DNA of 43,795 bases from Mesorhizobium sp. (GTDB lineage Bacteria; Pseudomonadota; Alphaproteobacteria; Rhizobiales; Rhizobiaceae), in assembly GCF_024509055.1 (NCBI RefSeq), contig NZ_JANINM010000195.1:1-43795 (forward strand). Direction: 5' to 3'. The notes under the pieces are model-generated. The model had not been told where the DNA came from. It ran no database searches and saw only the letters and a program-made list of their open reading frames with translations. Position numbers and translations under genes: made by a program. This document shows, one piece after another, positions 13,716 to 21,433 of the stretch (position 1 is the stretch's first letter; each line of letters begins with the position of its first letter).

Positions 13716-15856
13716 AGGGTGCCACCAAGATCCTGCAGCTCGTCGATGATGCGCCGGCGTTCGATGACGCGGCCGCCTCGGCCGAGACGTCGACGGCGAT
13801 CGACAACGCGGTCCGCCAGTTCGGCCTGGCCGAGCTCGATGCGGAACTGGCAAAGGTGCGCGCCAGCGAAGGCGACGGTCGATCGCCGGCGCTGGCGGCC
13901 GCGGCCGAGGCGATCGGCCAGCTCGTCGCGGCCGGCGCCCTGCACGATGGCTTCGCGCGCGCCGCGCTCGAGGACGCGGCCGCGGCCACGGGACTTGTCC
14001 GAGATTTGAAGCTTCGCGCGGTCAAGTCGGCAATCTCGGCCGCGCTGAAGGCCGGACAGAAACAGCCTCGCGATCTTGGCAAGATCCGCCGCGAAGCGGC
14101 GGGACCGAAACGTCGGCCGCGACCAGCGGCCGTCCGTAAATCTTCTTCCTCTGCCGCCGCTGTTGCTTCGTCGACGTCTTCTTCGTCGTCTTCCGCTGCC
14201 GTTTCCCCCGCGCCCCCCGCCGAGGAGGGCGAATCGAAAAGCTCCCAAACGGGAGCTAGCGCCTCGACCGCATCAACCGGGGGGACCGGGGGCGGCGATC
14301 GCAAACCCCGCGTCGACGAAACCGAACGGCGGCGCAATCTGCGGCTTGCATTCTTTCCACTCACCGATCTCGGCAACGCCGAACGCTTCCGCGAGCGCTA
14401 CCGCGACCGGTTATTGTGGTGCCCTGCCGTCGGCTGGCTGGCATGGGACGGCAAGCGCTGGAGCCGCGACGGTGCCGACGATCTGGTGAAGATTGCCGAA
14501 CACGATACGGTGCGGGCCATTCAGGATGAGGCCGACGAGGTCCGCGAGAGCGGCATCGAGGGTTCGGACGAGGGCGGTCGCGACTTCATCATCGACGGTG
14601 ATGATGACGATCCCGTCATGTACTCCCACAAGATCGCCAAATGGGGCCGGATGTCGGAGGCGATCGGGAAGCTCGGCGCTCTCTCCAAGCGCGGCGCACC
14701 TTATCTCGCGATATCGATCGACAAGCTCGACGCAGACAAGATGAAAATCAACGTCAACAACGGGACGCTGGTCGTCAATCGCCGCGCAGAAGGCGACGTC
14801 GTCAGCTTTCAGGAACACGATCCGGCCGACCTAATTACGAAGATCGCGCCCGTCGACTACGACAAGAATGCGCCATGTCCGGAATACGACAAGTTCCTGC
14901 AGCGCGTACAGCCCAGCGCGGAGATGCGCGCTTTCATCCACCAGTGGCTCGGCCTGTCGATGACGGGCGACGTCTCAGAACAGAAGCTCGCCTATTTCTA
15001 CGGCAAAGGCGGCAACGGCAAGTCGGTGCTGGTGGATGCCTGCAGCCATATCGTCGGCGACTATGGCGAGACGGTGCCGATCGAGACCTTCCTTGATCAC
15101 GGCAAGTCGCGCGGCGCAGGGCAGGCGACGCCAGACCTCGCAATCCTGCCCGGCGTCCGGATGCTGCGCACATCGGAGCCCGAAAAGAATTCAAAGCTCG
15201 CCGAGGCGATGGTGAAGCTCGTTACCGGCGGCGAACCGATCCAGGCGCGGCATCTGAACCGCGACTTCTTCAAGTTCTATCCGCAGTTCAAGCTGACCAT
15301 GTCGGGCAACTACCGGCCGACAATATCCGGCACCGATGAAGGCATCTGGCGACGATTGCGACTGGTGCCGTTCAACGTCTCGATCCCGAAGGAAGAACGC
15401 GACACGCATCTTCCGGAGAAGTTGCGCGCGGAAGCGTCTGGCATCCTCAACCGATTGCTCGATGGCCTGCGGTCATGGTGCGACAAGGGATTGATCGAGC
15501 CGGACGAGGTGACGCTGGCGACGGCCGAGTATCGCTCCTCGAGCGACAGTCTCGGCCGCTTCCTGTCGTCATGCGTCGCCGACGCTGCCGGCGAGCGTGT
15601 GCAGTCGTCGGTGCTGCATCAGGTCTACGAAGCGTGGTGCAAATCGTCCGGCGAGACGGCATGGAAGAACAAGGGCTTCACCATGGCCATGGAAGATCGC
15701 GGCTACAAACGGAAGCAGTCCGATGTGATGTGGTTTCTTGACATCAAACTGATCCGACATGTCAGCGACTTCATCGATAACGACGGCAATCCGGTGAAAG
15801 TCACCGAGGATGGTGTGAAACAGGAGGTAACCGATCCGGGCGACGTTCCGTTCTGA
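13712..15856 (+). CDS. P4/D5-family replicative helicase (SF3)
   Basis: At 714 residues this is the replicative helicase. Residues 1-130 are helical, 140-210 are Ser/Ala/Pro-rich low-complexity linker, and a D5_N-type region (about 215-400) precedes an SF3 ATPase with Walker A GKGGNGKS at 431-438. Downstream lie ILPGVRMLRTSEPEKN (sensor/Walker B area) and FKLTMSGNYRPTI. The C-terminus (about 620-700) looks like a winged D5 C-terminal domain. It is the last gene before the repeat-rich region 15857-16150, a natural place for the origin it would act on. Confidence 0.92.
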   Translation: MKGATKILQLVDDAPAFDDAAASAETSTAIDNAVRQFGLAELDAELAKVRASEGDGRSPALAAAAEAIGQLVAAGALHDGFARAALEDAAAATGLVRDLKLRAVKSAISAALKAGQKQPRDLGKIRREAAGPKRRPRPAAVRKSSSSAAAVASSTSSSSSSAAVSPAPPAEEGESKSSQTGASASTASTGGTGGGDRKPRVDETERRRNLRLAFFPLTDLGNAERFRERYRDRLLWCPAVGWLAWDGKRWSRDGADDLVKIAEHDTVRAIQDEADEVRESGIEGSDEGGRDFIIDGDDDDPVMYSHKIAKWGRMSEAIGKLGALSKRGAPYLAISIDKLDADKMKINVNNGTLVVNRRAEGDVVSFQEHDPADLITKIAPVDYDKNAPCPEYDKFLQRVQPSAEMRAFIHQWLGLSMTGDVSEQKLAYFYGKGGNGKSVLVDACSHIVGDYGETVPIETFLDHGKSRGAGQATPDLAILPGVRMLRTSEPEKNSKLAEAMVKLVTGGEPIQARHLNRDFFKFYPQFKLTMSGNYRPTISGTDEGIWRRLRLVPFNVSIPKEERDTHLPEKLRAEASGILNRLLDGLRSWCDKGLIEPDEVTLATAEYRSSSDSLGRFLSSCVADAAGERVQSSVLHQVYEAWCKSSGETAWKNKGFTMAMEDRGYKRKQSDVMWFLDIKLIRHVSDFIDNDGNPVKVTEDGVKQEVTDPGDVPF

Positions 15857-16036
15857 TCCTCCCATCCTCCCATTTTCGGGAGCGTGACGAGGTAACTAAG
15901 TTATTGAGTTGATTGCATTCGGGAGGGTTTGGGCGATTCGGGAGGGTTTTTCTTTGTACATGCGCGCGCAGGCGCGCAGGCGCACGAGAACATCATTGTA
16001 AAAACCCTCCCAATCCTCCCAATCCTCCCCATGAAT
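15857..16036. other. Candidate replication origin: CCTCCC/GGGAGG repeat array
   Basis: This gene-free stretch follows the helicase gene. ATCCTCCC occurs at 15856-15863, 15864-15871, 16013-16020, 16022-16029 and again at 16110-16117. ATTCGGGAGGGTTT occurs twice in the opposite sense (15917-15930 and 15936-15949). GGGAGGGTTTTT (15940-15951) and AAAAACCCTCCC (16000-16011) form a perfect 12-bp inverted repeat around a GC-rich alternating stretch (15961-15985). AT-rich DNA follows. This is iteron-like, but no homology supports it. Confidence 0.45.
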
Positions 16037-16040
16037 TAAA

Positions 16041-16066
16041 GAAACCCCTTAGTACCAAGGGTTTTC
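16041..16066 (+). terminator. Hairpin downstream of the replication genes
   Basis: GAAACCCCTT and AAGGGTTTTC (one mismatch) form a 10-bp stem around AGTACC. The 3' arm ends in TTTTC, a weak intrinsic terminator on the plus strand; it could close the early operon or be part of the origin region. Confidence 0.4.
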
Positions 16067-16120
16067 TAACCGGGAAGATCGTTTGAGAGACTTAGGCAAG
16101 CTCCCATTGATCCTCCCGGC

Positions 16121-16147
16121 TTAAATGTTCTTACGCGGAACATTTAA
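16121..16147. promoter_or_regulatory. 10-bp palindrome upstream of the NusG-like gene
   Basis: TTAAATGTTC (16121-16130) and GAACATTTAA (16138-16147) are perfect arms around TTACGCG. The half-site contains GTTC with a 7-base gap but in inverted, not direct, orientation, so it does not fit the alphaproteobacterial LexA box. It probably is an operator for a dimeric regulator controlling the NusG-like gene. Confidence 0.45.
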
Positions 16148-16215
16148 CGGACGTGAGACCGGCATCGCCGGAAGGCCAGCAAATCGAGGGGATATCGACT
16201 TGTTGGAGCTCTTTG

Positions 16216-16803
16216 ATGAAATTGCCCTGCGCATTCTCGCCTGCCGTCATGGCTGTGCTGGCGAGGCCTGCAGCGACATACGATCCCCGCGATGCCGAAA
16301 TCATCCCGGGCGTTATTCCGAAGTGGTACGTGGTCAAGGTTTATCCGGGTGCGGAGCGGAAGGTTGCAGACGAACTGATCGCACGCCGGTTCGGGATCTT
16401 CATTCCCGAAAGCGAAAAGACCGTTGTGCGGCGTGGCCGCAAGGTCGATCGCGTCGAACTGATGTTTCCGGGTTATATCTTCGTGTTCGTGTGGGATGTG
16501 CTGCAGCACCGCTCGCGCATCGAATGCGTGCCTGGTGTGACTGGATTGATCTATGACGACGGCAAGCCCGCTGTGATCACCGACGACAAGATCGATATCA
16601 TTCGTGCTGTTGAGAATGGTGAGCGGCCACTGGTGAAGGAAACGACCAATGGCAAGCGCGGACGTCGACGACGTAAGCGTGCGGCGGTCGATATGGAAAT
16701 CGTCAGTGTGAAACCGTGGTCGGCGTTTGCTGATGATCTCATTGCTCTTGACTCGCAAGGACGGAATCAGTCCTTGATGCGTGCGTTGGGCCTCTGCTCG
16801 TAG
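16216..16803 (+). CDS. NusG-like transcription elongation/antitermination factor
   Basis: This is a 195-residue protein from the ATG at 16216, which has GGAG eight bases upstream; a GTG at 16153 would add 21 residues. Residues 36-135 are a NusG N-terminal (NGN) domain: PKWYVVKVYPGAERKVADEL, FIPESEK, LMFPGYIFVFV, VPGVTGLIYDD and ITDDKIDIIRAVE. No KOW domain is visible; instead a basic patch (GKRGRRRRKR, 147-156) and a short tail follow. Family members bind the RNA polymerase clamp helices and make transcription pause- and termination-resistant. Three strong terminators follow directly, so it is the likely late-gene antiterminator. Confidence 0.85.
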   Translation: MKLPCAFSPAVMAVLARPAATYDPRDAEIIPGVIPKWYVVKVYPGAERKVADELIARRFGIFIPESEKTVVRRGRKVDRVELMFPGYIFVFVWDVLQHRSRIECVPGVTGLIYDDGKPAVITDDKIDIIRAVENGERPLVKETTNGKRGRRRRKRAAVDMEIVSVKPWSAFADDLIALDSQGRNQSLMRALGLCS

Positions 16804-16887
16804 CTGCCTCGGTTGGGGACGTGCTCGTAGATGGTGGACTGGAGTAGCAACGCCTGCTCTGCCAAGCCGTTAATGTGCCCAAAGCAA

Positions 16888-16913
16888 AAGCCCCGCCATC
16901 GTGCGGGGCTTTG
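16888..16913 (+). terminator. Intrinsic terminator 1 after the NusG-like gene
   Basis: AAAGCCCCGC (16888-16897) and GCGGGGCTTT (16904-16913) form a perfect 10-bp stem with a 6-base loop. The flanking A- and T-tracts make it usable in both directions. Confidence 0.85.
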
Positions 16914-16971
16914 TCGTTCTAGGGTGTGAACACGACTTTCGCAATGAACGCCATCAGTTGAGGAGGCGGTC

Positions 16972-16980
16972 ATGAAGTGA
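16972..16980 (+). other. Two-codon minigene with strong ribosome binding site
   Basis: GAGGAGG precedes ATG AAG TGA at an ideal distance, between terminators 1 and 2. The site can also fold, since GGAGG at 16962-16966 and CCTCC at 16981-16985 can pair around the start codon. It could be chance; phage lambda bar minigenes are a precedent for two-codon reading frames. Confidence 0.3.
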
Positions 16981-17006
16981 CCTCCAAATGTACCCCTTGA
17001 GGATAG

Positions 17007-17036
17007 AGCCCGGCACGGCAACGTGTCGGGCTTTTG
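17007..17036 (+). terminator. Intrinsic terminator 2
   Basis: AGCCCGGCAC (17007-17016) pairs with GTGTCGGGCT (17023-17032), with one G-T pair, followed by TTTTGTTTG. It is oriented for plus-strand transcription. Confidence 0.85.
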
Positions 17037-17107
17037 TTTGCATAGGATGTGCGGCATCGCCTCGCGTTGTCGCTGCCCTCCTTGGGCGTTTCCTCCCTAG
17101 ACTTGAA

Positions 17108-17145
17108 GGGCCGCAGCGTTTGCCGGATGCTGCGGCCCTATTTTT
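17108..17145 (+). terminator. Intrinsic terminator 3, directly before the late operon
   Basis: GGGCCGCAGC (17108-17117) and GCTGCGGCCC (17129-17138) form a perfect 10-bp stem followed by TATTTTTA. The HNH start codon (17148) is only nine bases beyond the stem and has no ribosome binding site. Confidence 0.85.
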
Positions 17146-17147
17146 AG

Positions 17148-17543
17148 ATGCCGTCACGTCCGCCAGTCTTCCGTGTAAGACCTCAGCCCAGTAGGCAGGA
17201 ACAAGCGGTCTATGACCAGCGGCGAGGCACTGCTCGCGAACGTGGCTATGACGCTCGATGGGACAAGGCGTCGCTCGACTTCAGGGGAACCAATCCTCTC
17301 TGCCTCGGGTGTCAGGCGATCGGACGCACTGTTGTTTCGCAGGTGACCGATCACGTCGAGCCTCACAAGGGCGATATGATCAAGTTCTGGAATGCCAAGC
17401 GATGGCAACCCACATGCTGCTGGCACCACGACGTAGTGAAGCAGCAGCTTGAACGGATGTATGAGCGCGGAGAGATCACGGTTGATGATCTCTGGCTCAA
17501 CAGCGACGTCGCCGTTCGCCTCACTCTCGAACTGATGGGGTAG
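17148..17543 (+). CDS. HNH endonuclease (packaging-associated)
   Basis: This 131-residue protein has Cys52-x2-Cys55 and Cys90 (CC at 90-91) for zinc, the DH pair of the HNH core at 68-69 (VTDHVEPH), the central Asn82/Trp81 region and HH at 93-94. HNH proteins beside terminase genes of cos phages nick at the cos site and are needed for packaging in phages such as HK97. It opens the late operon after the triple terminator and lies 105 bases before the small terminase gene. Confidence 0.9.
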   Translation: MPSRPPVFRVRPQPSRQEQAVYDQRRGTARERGYDARWDKASLDFRGTNPLCLGCQAIGRTVVSQVTDHVEPHKGDMIKFWNAKRWQPTCCWHHDVVKQQLERMYERGEITVDDLWLNSDVAVRLTLELMG

Positions 17544-17648
17544 GGGGCGGGTCAAAAGTCCGGAGCCTAAGGGCCGGGACCGGTGGGTTAGTGCCGATAA
17601 AAATACGGGCGAATTGGCCGAAACTTTTTTTTATGAGGATCTCCGAGC
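17544..17648 (+). other. Candidate cos region
   Basis: The gap between HNH and small terminase starts with GGGCGGGTCAAAAGTCCGGA and continues through GGGCCGGGACCGGTGGG to a run of eight T at 17627-17634. A GGGTCAAAAGTC-like block followed by a CCGGGACCGG-like block occurs in this position in many HNH-encoding HK97-type phages and is a reasonable cos signature. The exact nicks cannot be read from sequence. Confidence 0.5.
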
Positions 17649-18314
17649 GTGAAAGGCCGCAAGGCACAACCCCAGCTGCAGGCCGCGAAGGCCGATCCGG
17701 CCAAACGGTCGCGTCGGACCAACGCGCAGAAGGCGATCGACGCCATCGAGCAGCGCGCGCAGCTCGCGAAGGAGCGCGCCGCGCAGTTCGCCGTGGGGCA
17801 GGCCGACGTCGTCATGCCAGCGTTCATGTCGGAGAATCCGCAGTATGCCGGCGCCGCCGCGGTATGGCGCTATCACGTCGATCTGCTGAAGCAGCGGAAT
17901 TTCTGGGGCGCAGCATTCATCGGTCCGTTCACTGGCTTCTGCATCTACTACGACGAGTTCCTGGCTGCCGATCGGGAAGTCAAGCAGAAGGGCTGGGGCG
18001 TCGAAGGTCGATCGACGTCGGGCGGGCAGCGTTTCTGGAAAAACCCGGCAGTCGAAGTCCGCGATCACGCCTTCGCTCGCGTCATGGAATTGTCGACGCG
18101 CTATGCGTTCACGCCTCTCGACCTCTACAAGCTGGAGCGCGAGTCCGCTGCGGCAGCTGGCGGTGGAAACCGGCCGCCGGCCAACGGTGGACAGCTGCCG
18201 TTGTCGGAGGATGAATCGCCATCGCCTTCGTCGGTTGCAGCGAGCGATGACACGTTCGGACCTGGCGCGATGACGGCGTTCGATGGTGAGCCGCCGCCTG
18301 GCCACTACAATTGA
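17649..18314 (+). CDS. Terminase small subunit (P27-type)
   Basis: This 221-residue protein has a GTG start preceded by GAGGAT. A basic N-terminus (1-60) is followed by a helical core (RYHVDLLKQRNFW, TGFCIYYDEFLAADREV, RFWKNPAVEVRDHAFARVMELSTRYAFTPLDLYKL), typical of P27-family small terminases that recognise cos. The C-terminal 60 residues are low-complexity, Gly/Pro/Ser-rich. It precedes the large subunit by six bases. Confidence 0.88.
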   Translation: MKGRKAQPQLQAAKADPAKRSRRTNAQKAIDAIEQRAQLAKERAAQFAVGQADVVMPAFMSENPQYAGAAAVWRYHVDLLKQRNFWGAAFIGPFTGFCIYYDEFLAADREVKQKGWGVEGRSTSGGQRFWKNPAVEVRDHAFARVMELSTRYAFTPLDLYKLERESAAAAGGGNRPPANGGQLPLSEDESPSPSSVAASDDTFGPGAMTAFDGEPPPGHYN

Positions 18315-18320
18315 TCCTGC

Positions 18321-20081
18321 ATGTCGGACATTGCCGCCGCTGCACCTGCGGTTATGGCGGAGCCGGAATGGGTCACCCGCGCCGCCGACGAACATGGATG
18401 GACGTGGGTTCGCATCAACTGGCAGCGCGCCGGCGCACAACCGGGCTTCTGGTACGACGAACGAAAGGCGGATGTCGCGGTTGCGCGCTTCCCCAAGTAT
18501 TTCAAGCTCACGATTCTGCATTTCGCCGGCGTGCCGTTCAAACCGTCGTTCTGGCAGGAATGCATCGTCCGGCTGTTCTTCGGGTGCAAGATCCCGGTCG
18601 AGATCATCGACCCGCGGACGCATCAGAAGTCGCGACGATGGGTCCGGCTGTTTCGAGAGTTGCGTCTATGGGTGCCGCGCAAGGCGGGCAAGACCGAGTT
18701 TCTCGCCGCTCTCGCGCTGCTCGTCTGGTACTACGAGGGATTGATCGGCGGCGAAGGCTATTGCTTCGCTCGCGACGAGAAACAGGCCGCCCAGGTGTTC
18801 GGCCGCATGTCGGCAATGATCGGCTCGTCCGATCCACTCAAGTCCGATCTGCGCGTTTATACCGACAAGATATGGTGCCAGAATTTGCTGGCACCGTTCT
18901 TCCGGATCACATCCAAGGCCGAGGGCAAGCACGGTCGCGTGCCATACGTCACGGTCGGCGACGAGATGCACGAATGGAAGTCGCGCGATCTCGCAGACAA
19001 CCTGCGGCAGGGCGAGGGGCCTCATCTGCAGCCGGTGCGGTTGTATGCATCGACAGCCGGTCTGACCTCGCAGACGGTCGGCCGCGAGATGTTCGACGAG
19101 AGCGTGAAGATTCTCGACGGCGCGCTCGACGACCCGACCATCCTGGTCGCGATGTTCGCAGCTGGTGTCGACGAGGACTGGAAGGACGAGAAGGTTTGGG
19201 CAAAGGTCAATCCGAACCTTGGATTGAGCCCCACCATCACCTTCATGCGGCAGGAGCTGGCTAAAGCGAAAGCAAACCGCGCGGCTGAGGCAAAGTTCCG
19301 TTGCTACCACCTCAATCAGTGGGTGGACGAGATCCAGTCCTGGATCAGGTTGCCGGAATGGGACAACTGCGTTGGTGCGGCGGATGGTTGGCGGCAGTGG
19401 TTCGACGAGATCGAGGAAGGCCGCAGCTGTGTTGTCAGTTTCGATGCGACCGAGACGCATGACTTCGCATCGTTGTGCTGGCGCTTCCCGCCGATCGAAC
19501 CGGGTGAAAGGACGAAGTATCTGTGGAAGTTCTTCCTGCCCGAGCAGACGATTGTCGAGCGTGGCCAACGCGAAAACCGCGCCGCCGAATATCAGCGCTG
19601 GGTCGATAGCGGTGCGCTGATCTCGGTCCCCGGCGGCGTCTTCGAGCTGCGGTACGCGATCAAGGAAGTCCGGCAATCGATGCAGCGCTGGAATATCGAG
19701 CGCATCGGTTACGACCCATGGAATGCGAATTCGTTCTACACGGAGCTCGTCAACCCAACGACCGACGATCGGCCGATCCCGGAAGACCTCTTCGTCAAGA
19801 TGAGGTTTGGGCATCAAAGCCTCGGCGAGGCGACCAGGCGGTTCGAGACGGCGATCGGCGCTGGCGCGATGCACCACGGCGGCAATCCCATCATGCGAAT
19901 GATGGTGAAGCACTGCCATGTCAGGTTTGACGAGAACATGAATATCGTTCCGGCGAAGAAAAAATCCCGCAACGCCATCGACGGCGTGGTGGCGGCGGTC
20001 ATGACGGAAGCGCTGGCGGCGGCATCTGCAGAGGGGCCGTCCGTCTATGAAACCCGCGGGCTAATCGAGATCGACATCTGA
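18321..20081 (+). CDS. Terminase large subunit (Terminase_1 / YmfN type)
   Basis: This 586-residue DNA packaging motor has an N-terminal ATPase with Walker A PRKAGKT (119-125) and Walker B YVTVGDE (209-215). Its C-terminal nuclease domain has acidic residues in VVSFDATETHD (about 371-381) and later RIGYDPWNANSF and KSRNAIDGVVAAVM. The length is usual for this family. Its stop overlaps the portal start by one base (TGATG). Confidence 0.95.
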   Translation: MSDIAAAAPAVMAEPEWVTRAADEHGWTWVRINWQRAGAQPGFWYDERKADVAVARFPKYFKLTILHFAGVPFKPSFWQECIVRLFFGCKIPVEIIDPRTHQKSRRWVRLFRELRLWVPRKAGKTEFLAALALLVWYYEGLIGGEGYCFARDEKQAAQVFGRMSAMIGSSDPLKSDLRVYTDKIWCQNLLAPFFRITSKAEGKHGRVPYVTVGDEMHEWKSRDLADNLRQGEGPHLQPVRLYASTAGLTSQTVGREMFDESVKILDGALDDPTILVAMFAAGVDEDWKDEKVWAKVNPNLGLSPTITFMRQELAKAKANRAAEAKFRCYHLNQWVDEIQSWIRLPEWDNCVGAADGWRQWFDEIEEGRSCVVSFDATETHDFASLCWRFPPIEPGERTKYLWKFFLPEQTIVERGQRENRAAEYQRWVDSGALISVPGGVFELRYAIKEVRQSMQRWNIERIGYDPWNANSFYTELVNPTTDDRPIPEDLFVKMRFGHQSLGEATRRFETAIGAGAMHHGGNPIMRMMVKHCHVRFDENMNIVPAKKKSRNAIDGVVAAVMTEALAAASAEGPSVYETRGLIEIDI

Positions 20082-21433
20082 TGGGCTACTTCAGCACGCT
20101 TGCGCAGGCGATCATTGGTCGGCAGACGGCGGCCGCAGATGGCCGTGATCTTTCGGCCGTGAACTTCGGGCCGTCCGATAGCGTCGGCAACGAGCAGGGT
20201 TGGCTGGCGCGTGCGATCGACGGTCGGAAAAGCAAATCGTCGATTCAGGTCAGTGAGTACATCGCGCTGCACCTTCCCGTAGTCTGGGCCTGCGTCAATC
20301 GCATCGGCAATCCGGTTGCGCGCTTTCCGATGAAGATCATGCAGCCGAAATCCAGCGGCGGCGGATCGGTCGAGGTAACTCAACACCCGATGTCCGGCCT
20401 CGGCCTCCGCATGAACGAACGCATGTCGTCACGTAATCTTCGCAAGACCTGTCAGGGGCACGCGTTACTGTGGGGTAACGGCTATTGCGAGATCCAGCGC
20501 AACCAGGCCGGAGAGGCGATCGGCATGTGGCCGTTGATGCCATGGGTCACCGGGCCGCGCATCGAGGGCGGCGATTTCTTCTACCGCACCAGCATCGAGG
20601 GCCGGCAGTACCGCCTTGAGCCGCAGGACGTGGCCCACATCATGGATTTGTCGACCGACGGCTATATCGGCAAGTCGCAGATCGCGATGGCCCGCGAGGC
20701 GATCGGCATGGCGCTCGCGATGGAGGAATTCGGCGCGAAATTCTTCGCCAACGACGCCAAGTCCGGCGGTTTTCTGTTGCATCCCGGTCGGTTGTCTGCG
20801 AATGCGCAGTCCAACCTCGGCGGTCCCGCGAAGAAAGGCGAGCGCACCGATGGTGGTGCCGCGCTTGAAAAGCAGGGTGGGCTCGACAACGCACATCGCG
20901 TCAAAGTGCTCGAGGAGGGGATGAAGTTCATCCAGACGACAATTCCGCCCGAGGATTCACAGTTCCTCGGCAGCCGGGAGTTTCAGACGGCCGAGATCGC
21001 CCGCATCTACGACGTGCCGCTGATCCTGTTGCAGAGCCACCAGAACACGACGACGTGGGGCAGCGGCATCGAGCAGTTGATGATCGGATTCATCCGACAG
21101 ACCGTGGCGCCGTGGATCGGCGCGTGGGAGCAGGAGCTGAATTACAAGCTGTTCACGGCAGCGGAGCGTGCGCGCGGTCTCTACGTCAAGTTCAACATGA
21201 ACGAGTATCTGCGCGGCGACAGCGCCGCGCGCGCGACGTTCTACCGCGAGCTCTTCCAAGTCGCGGGGATTTCGCCGAACAAGATCCTTGAGCTGGAAGA
21301 CATGGACGGCATCGGTCCCGACGGCGACGAGCACTTTGTACCGGCCAATTTCACAACCTTGAAGCGCGCCGTAAATCCGCCGCCGCCGCCGAGCGGCGCC
21401 GCGGTGACCGAACAGGTGAGGGAAAACGCATGA
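20081..21433 (+). CDS. Portal protein (HK97 family)
   Basis: This 450-residue protein makes the dodecameric ring at the capsid vertex through which DNA passes. The family pattern is clear: PVVWACVNRIGNPVARFPMKI near residue 65, LWGNGYCEIQRN, DVAHIMDLS, GMKFIQTTIPPEDSQFLGSR and IARIYDVPLILL, followed by WGSGIEQ and NEYLRGDSAARATFYRELFQVAG. The C-terminus ends in a Pro-rich tail. It overlaps the protease gene by four bases. Confidence 0.95.
   Translation: MGYFSTLAQAIIGRQTAAADGRDLSAVNFGPSDSVGNEQGWLARAIDGRKSKSSIQVSEYIALHLPVVWACVNRIGNPVARFPMKIMQPKSSGGGSVEVTQHPMSGLGLRMNERMSSRNLRKTCQGHALLWGNGYCEIQRNQAGEAIGMWPLMPWVTGPRIEGGDFFYRTSIEGRQYRLEPQDVAHIMDLSTDGYIGKSQIAMAREAIGMALAMEEFGAKFFANDAKSGGFLLHPGRLSANAQSNLGGPAKKGERTDGGAALEKQGGLDNAHRVKVLEEGMKFIQTTIPPEDSQFLGSREFQTAEIARIYDVPLILLQSHQNTTTWGSGIEQLMIGFIRQTVAPWIGAWEQELNYKLFTAAERARGLYVKFNMNEYLRGDSAARATFYRELFQVAGISPNKILELEDMDGIGPDGDEHFVPANFTTLKRAVNPPPPPSGAAVTEQVRENA

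Noticed and set aside
15856..16117. CRISPR array
   Set aside because: Repeats are 8-14 bases, irregularly spaced and in both orientations; no spacer/repeat regularity and no cas genes.
16121..16147. LexA/SOS box
   Set aside because: GTTC and GAAC are inverted with a 7-base gap; the alphaproteobacterial box is a direct repeat (GTTC-N7-GTTC).
18666..19919. 417-codon minus-strand reading frame
   Set aside because: Antisense to the large terminase, which has clear Walker motifs and full length.
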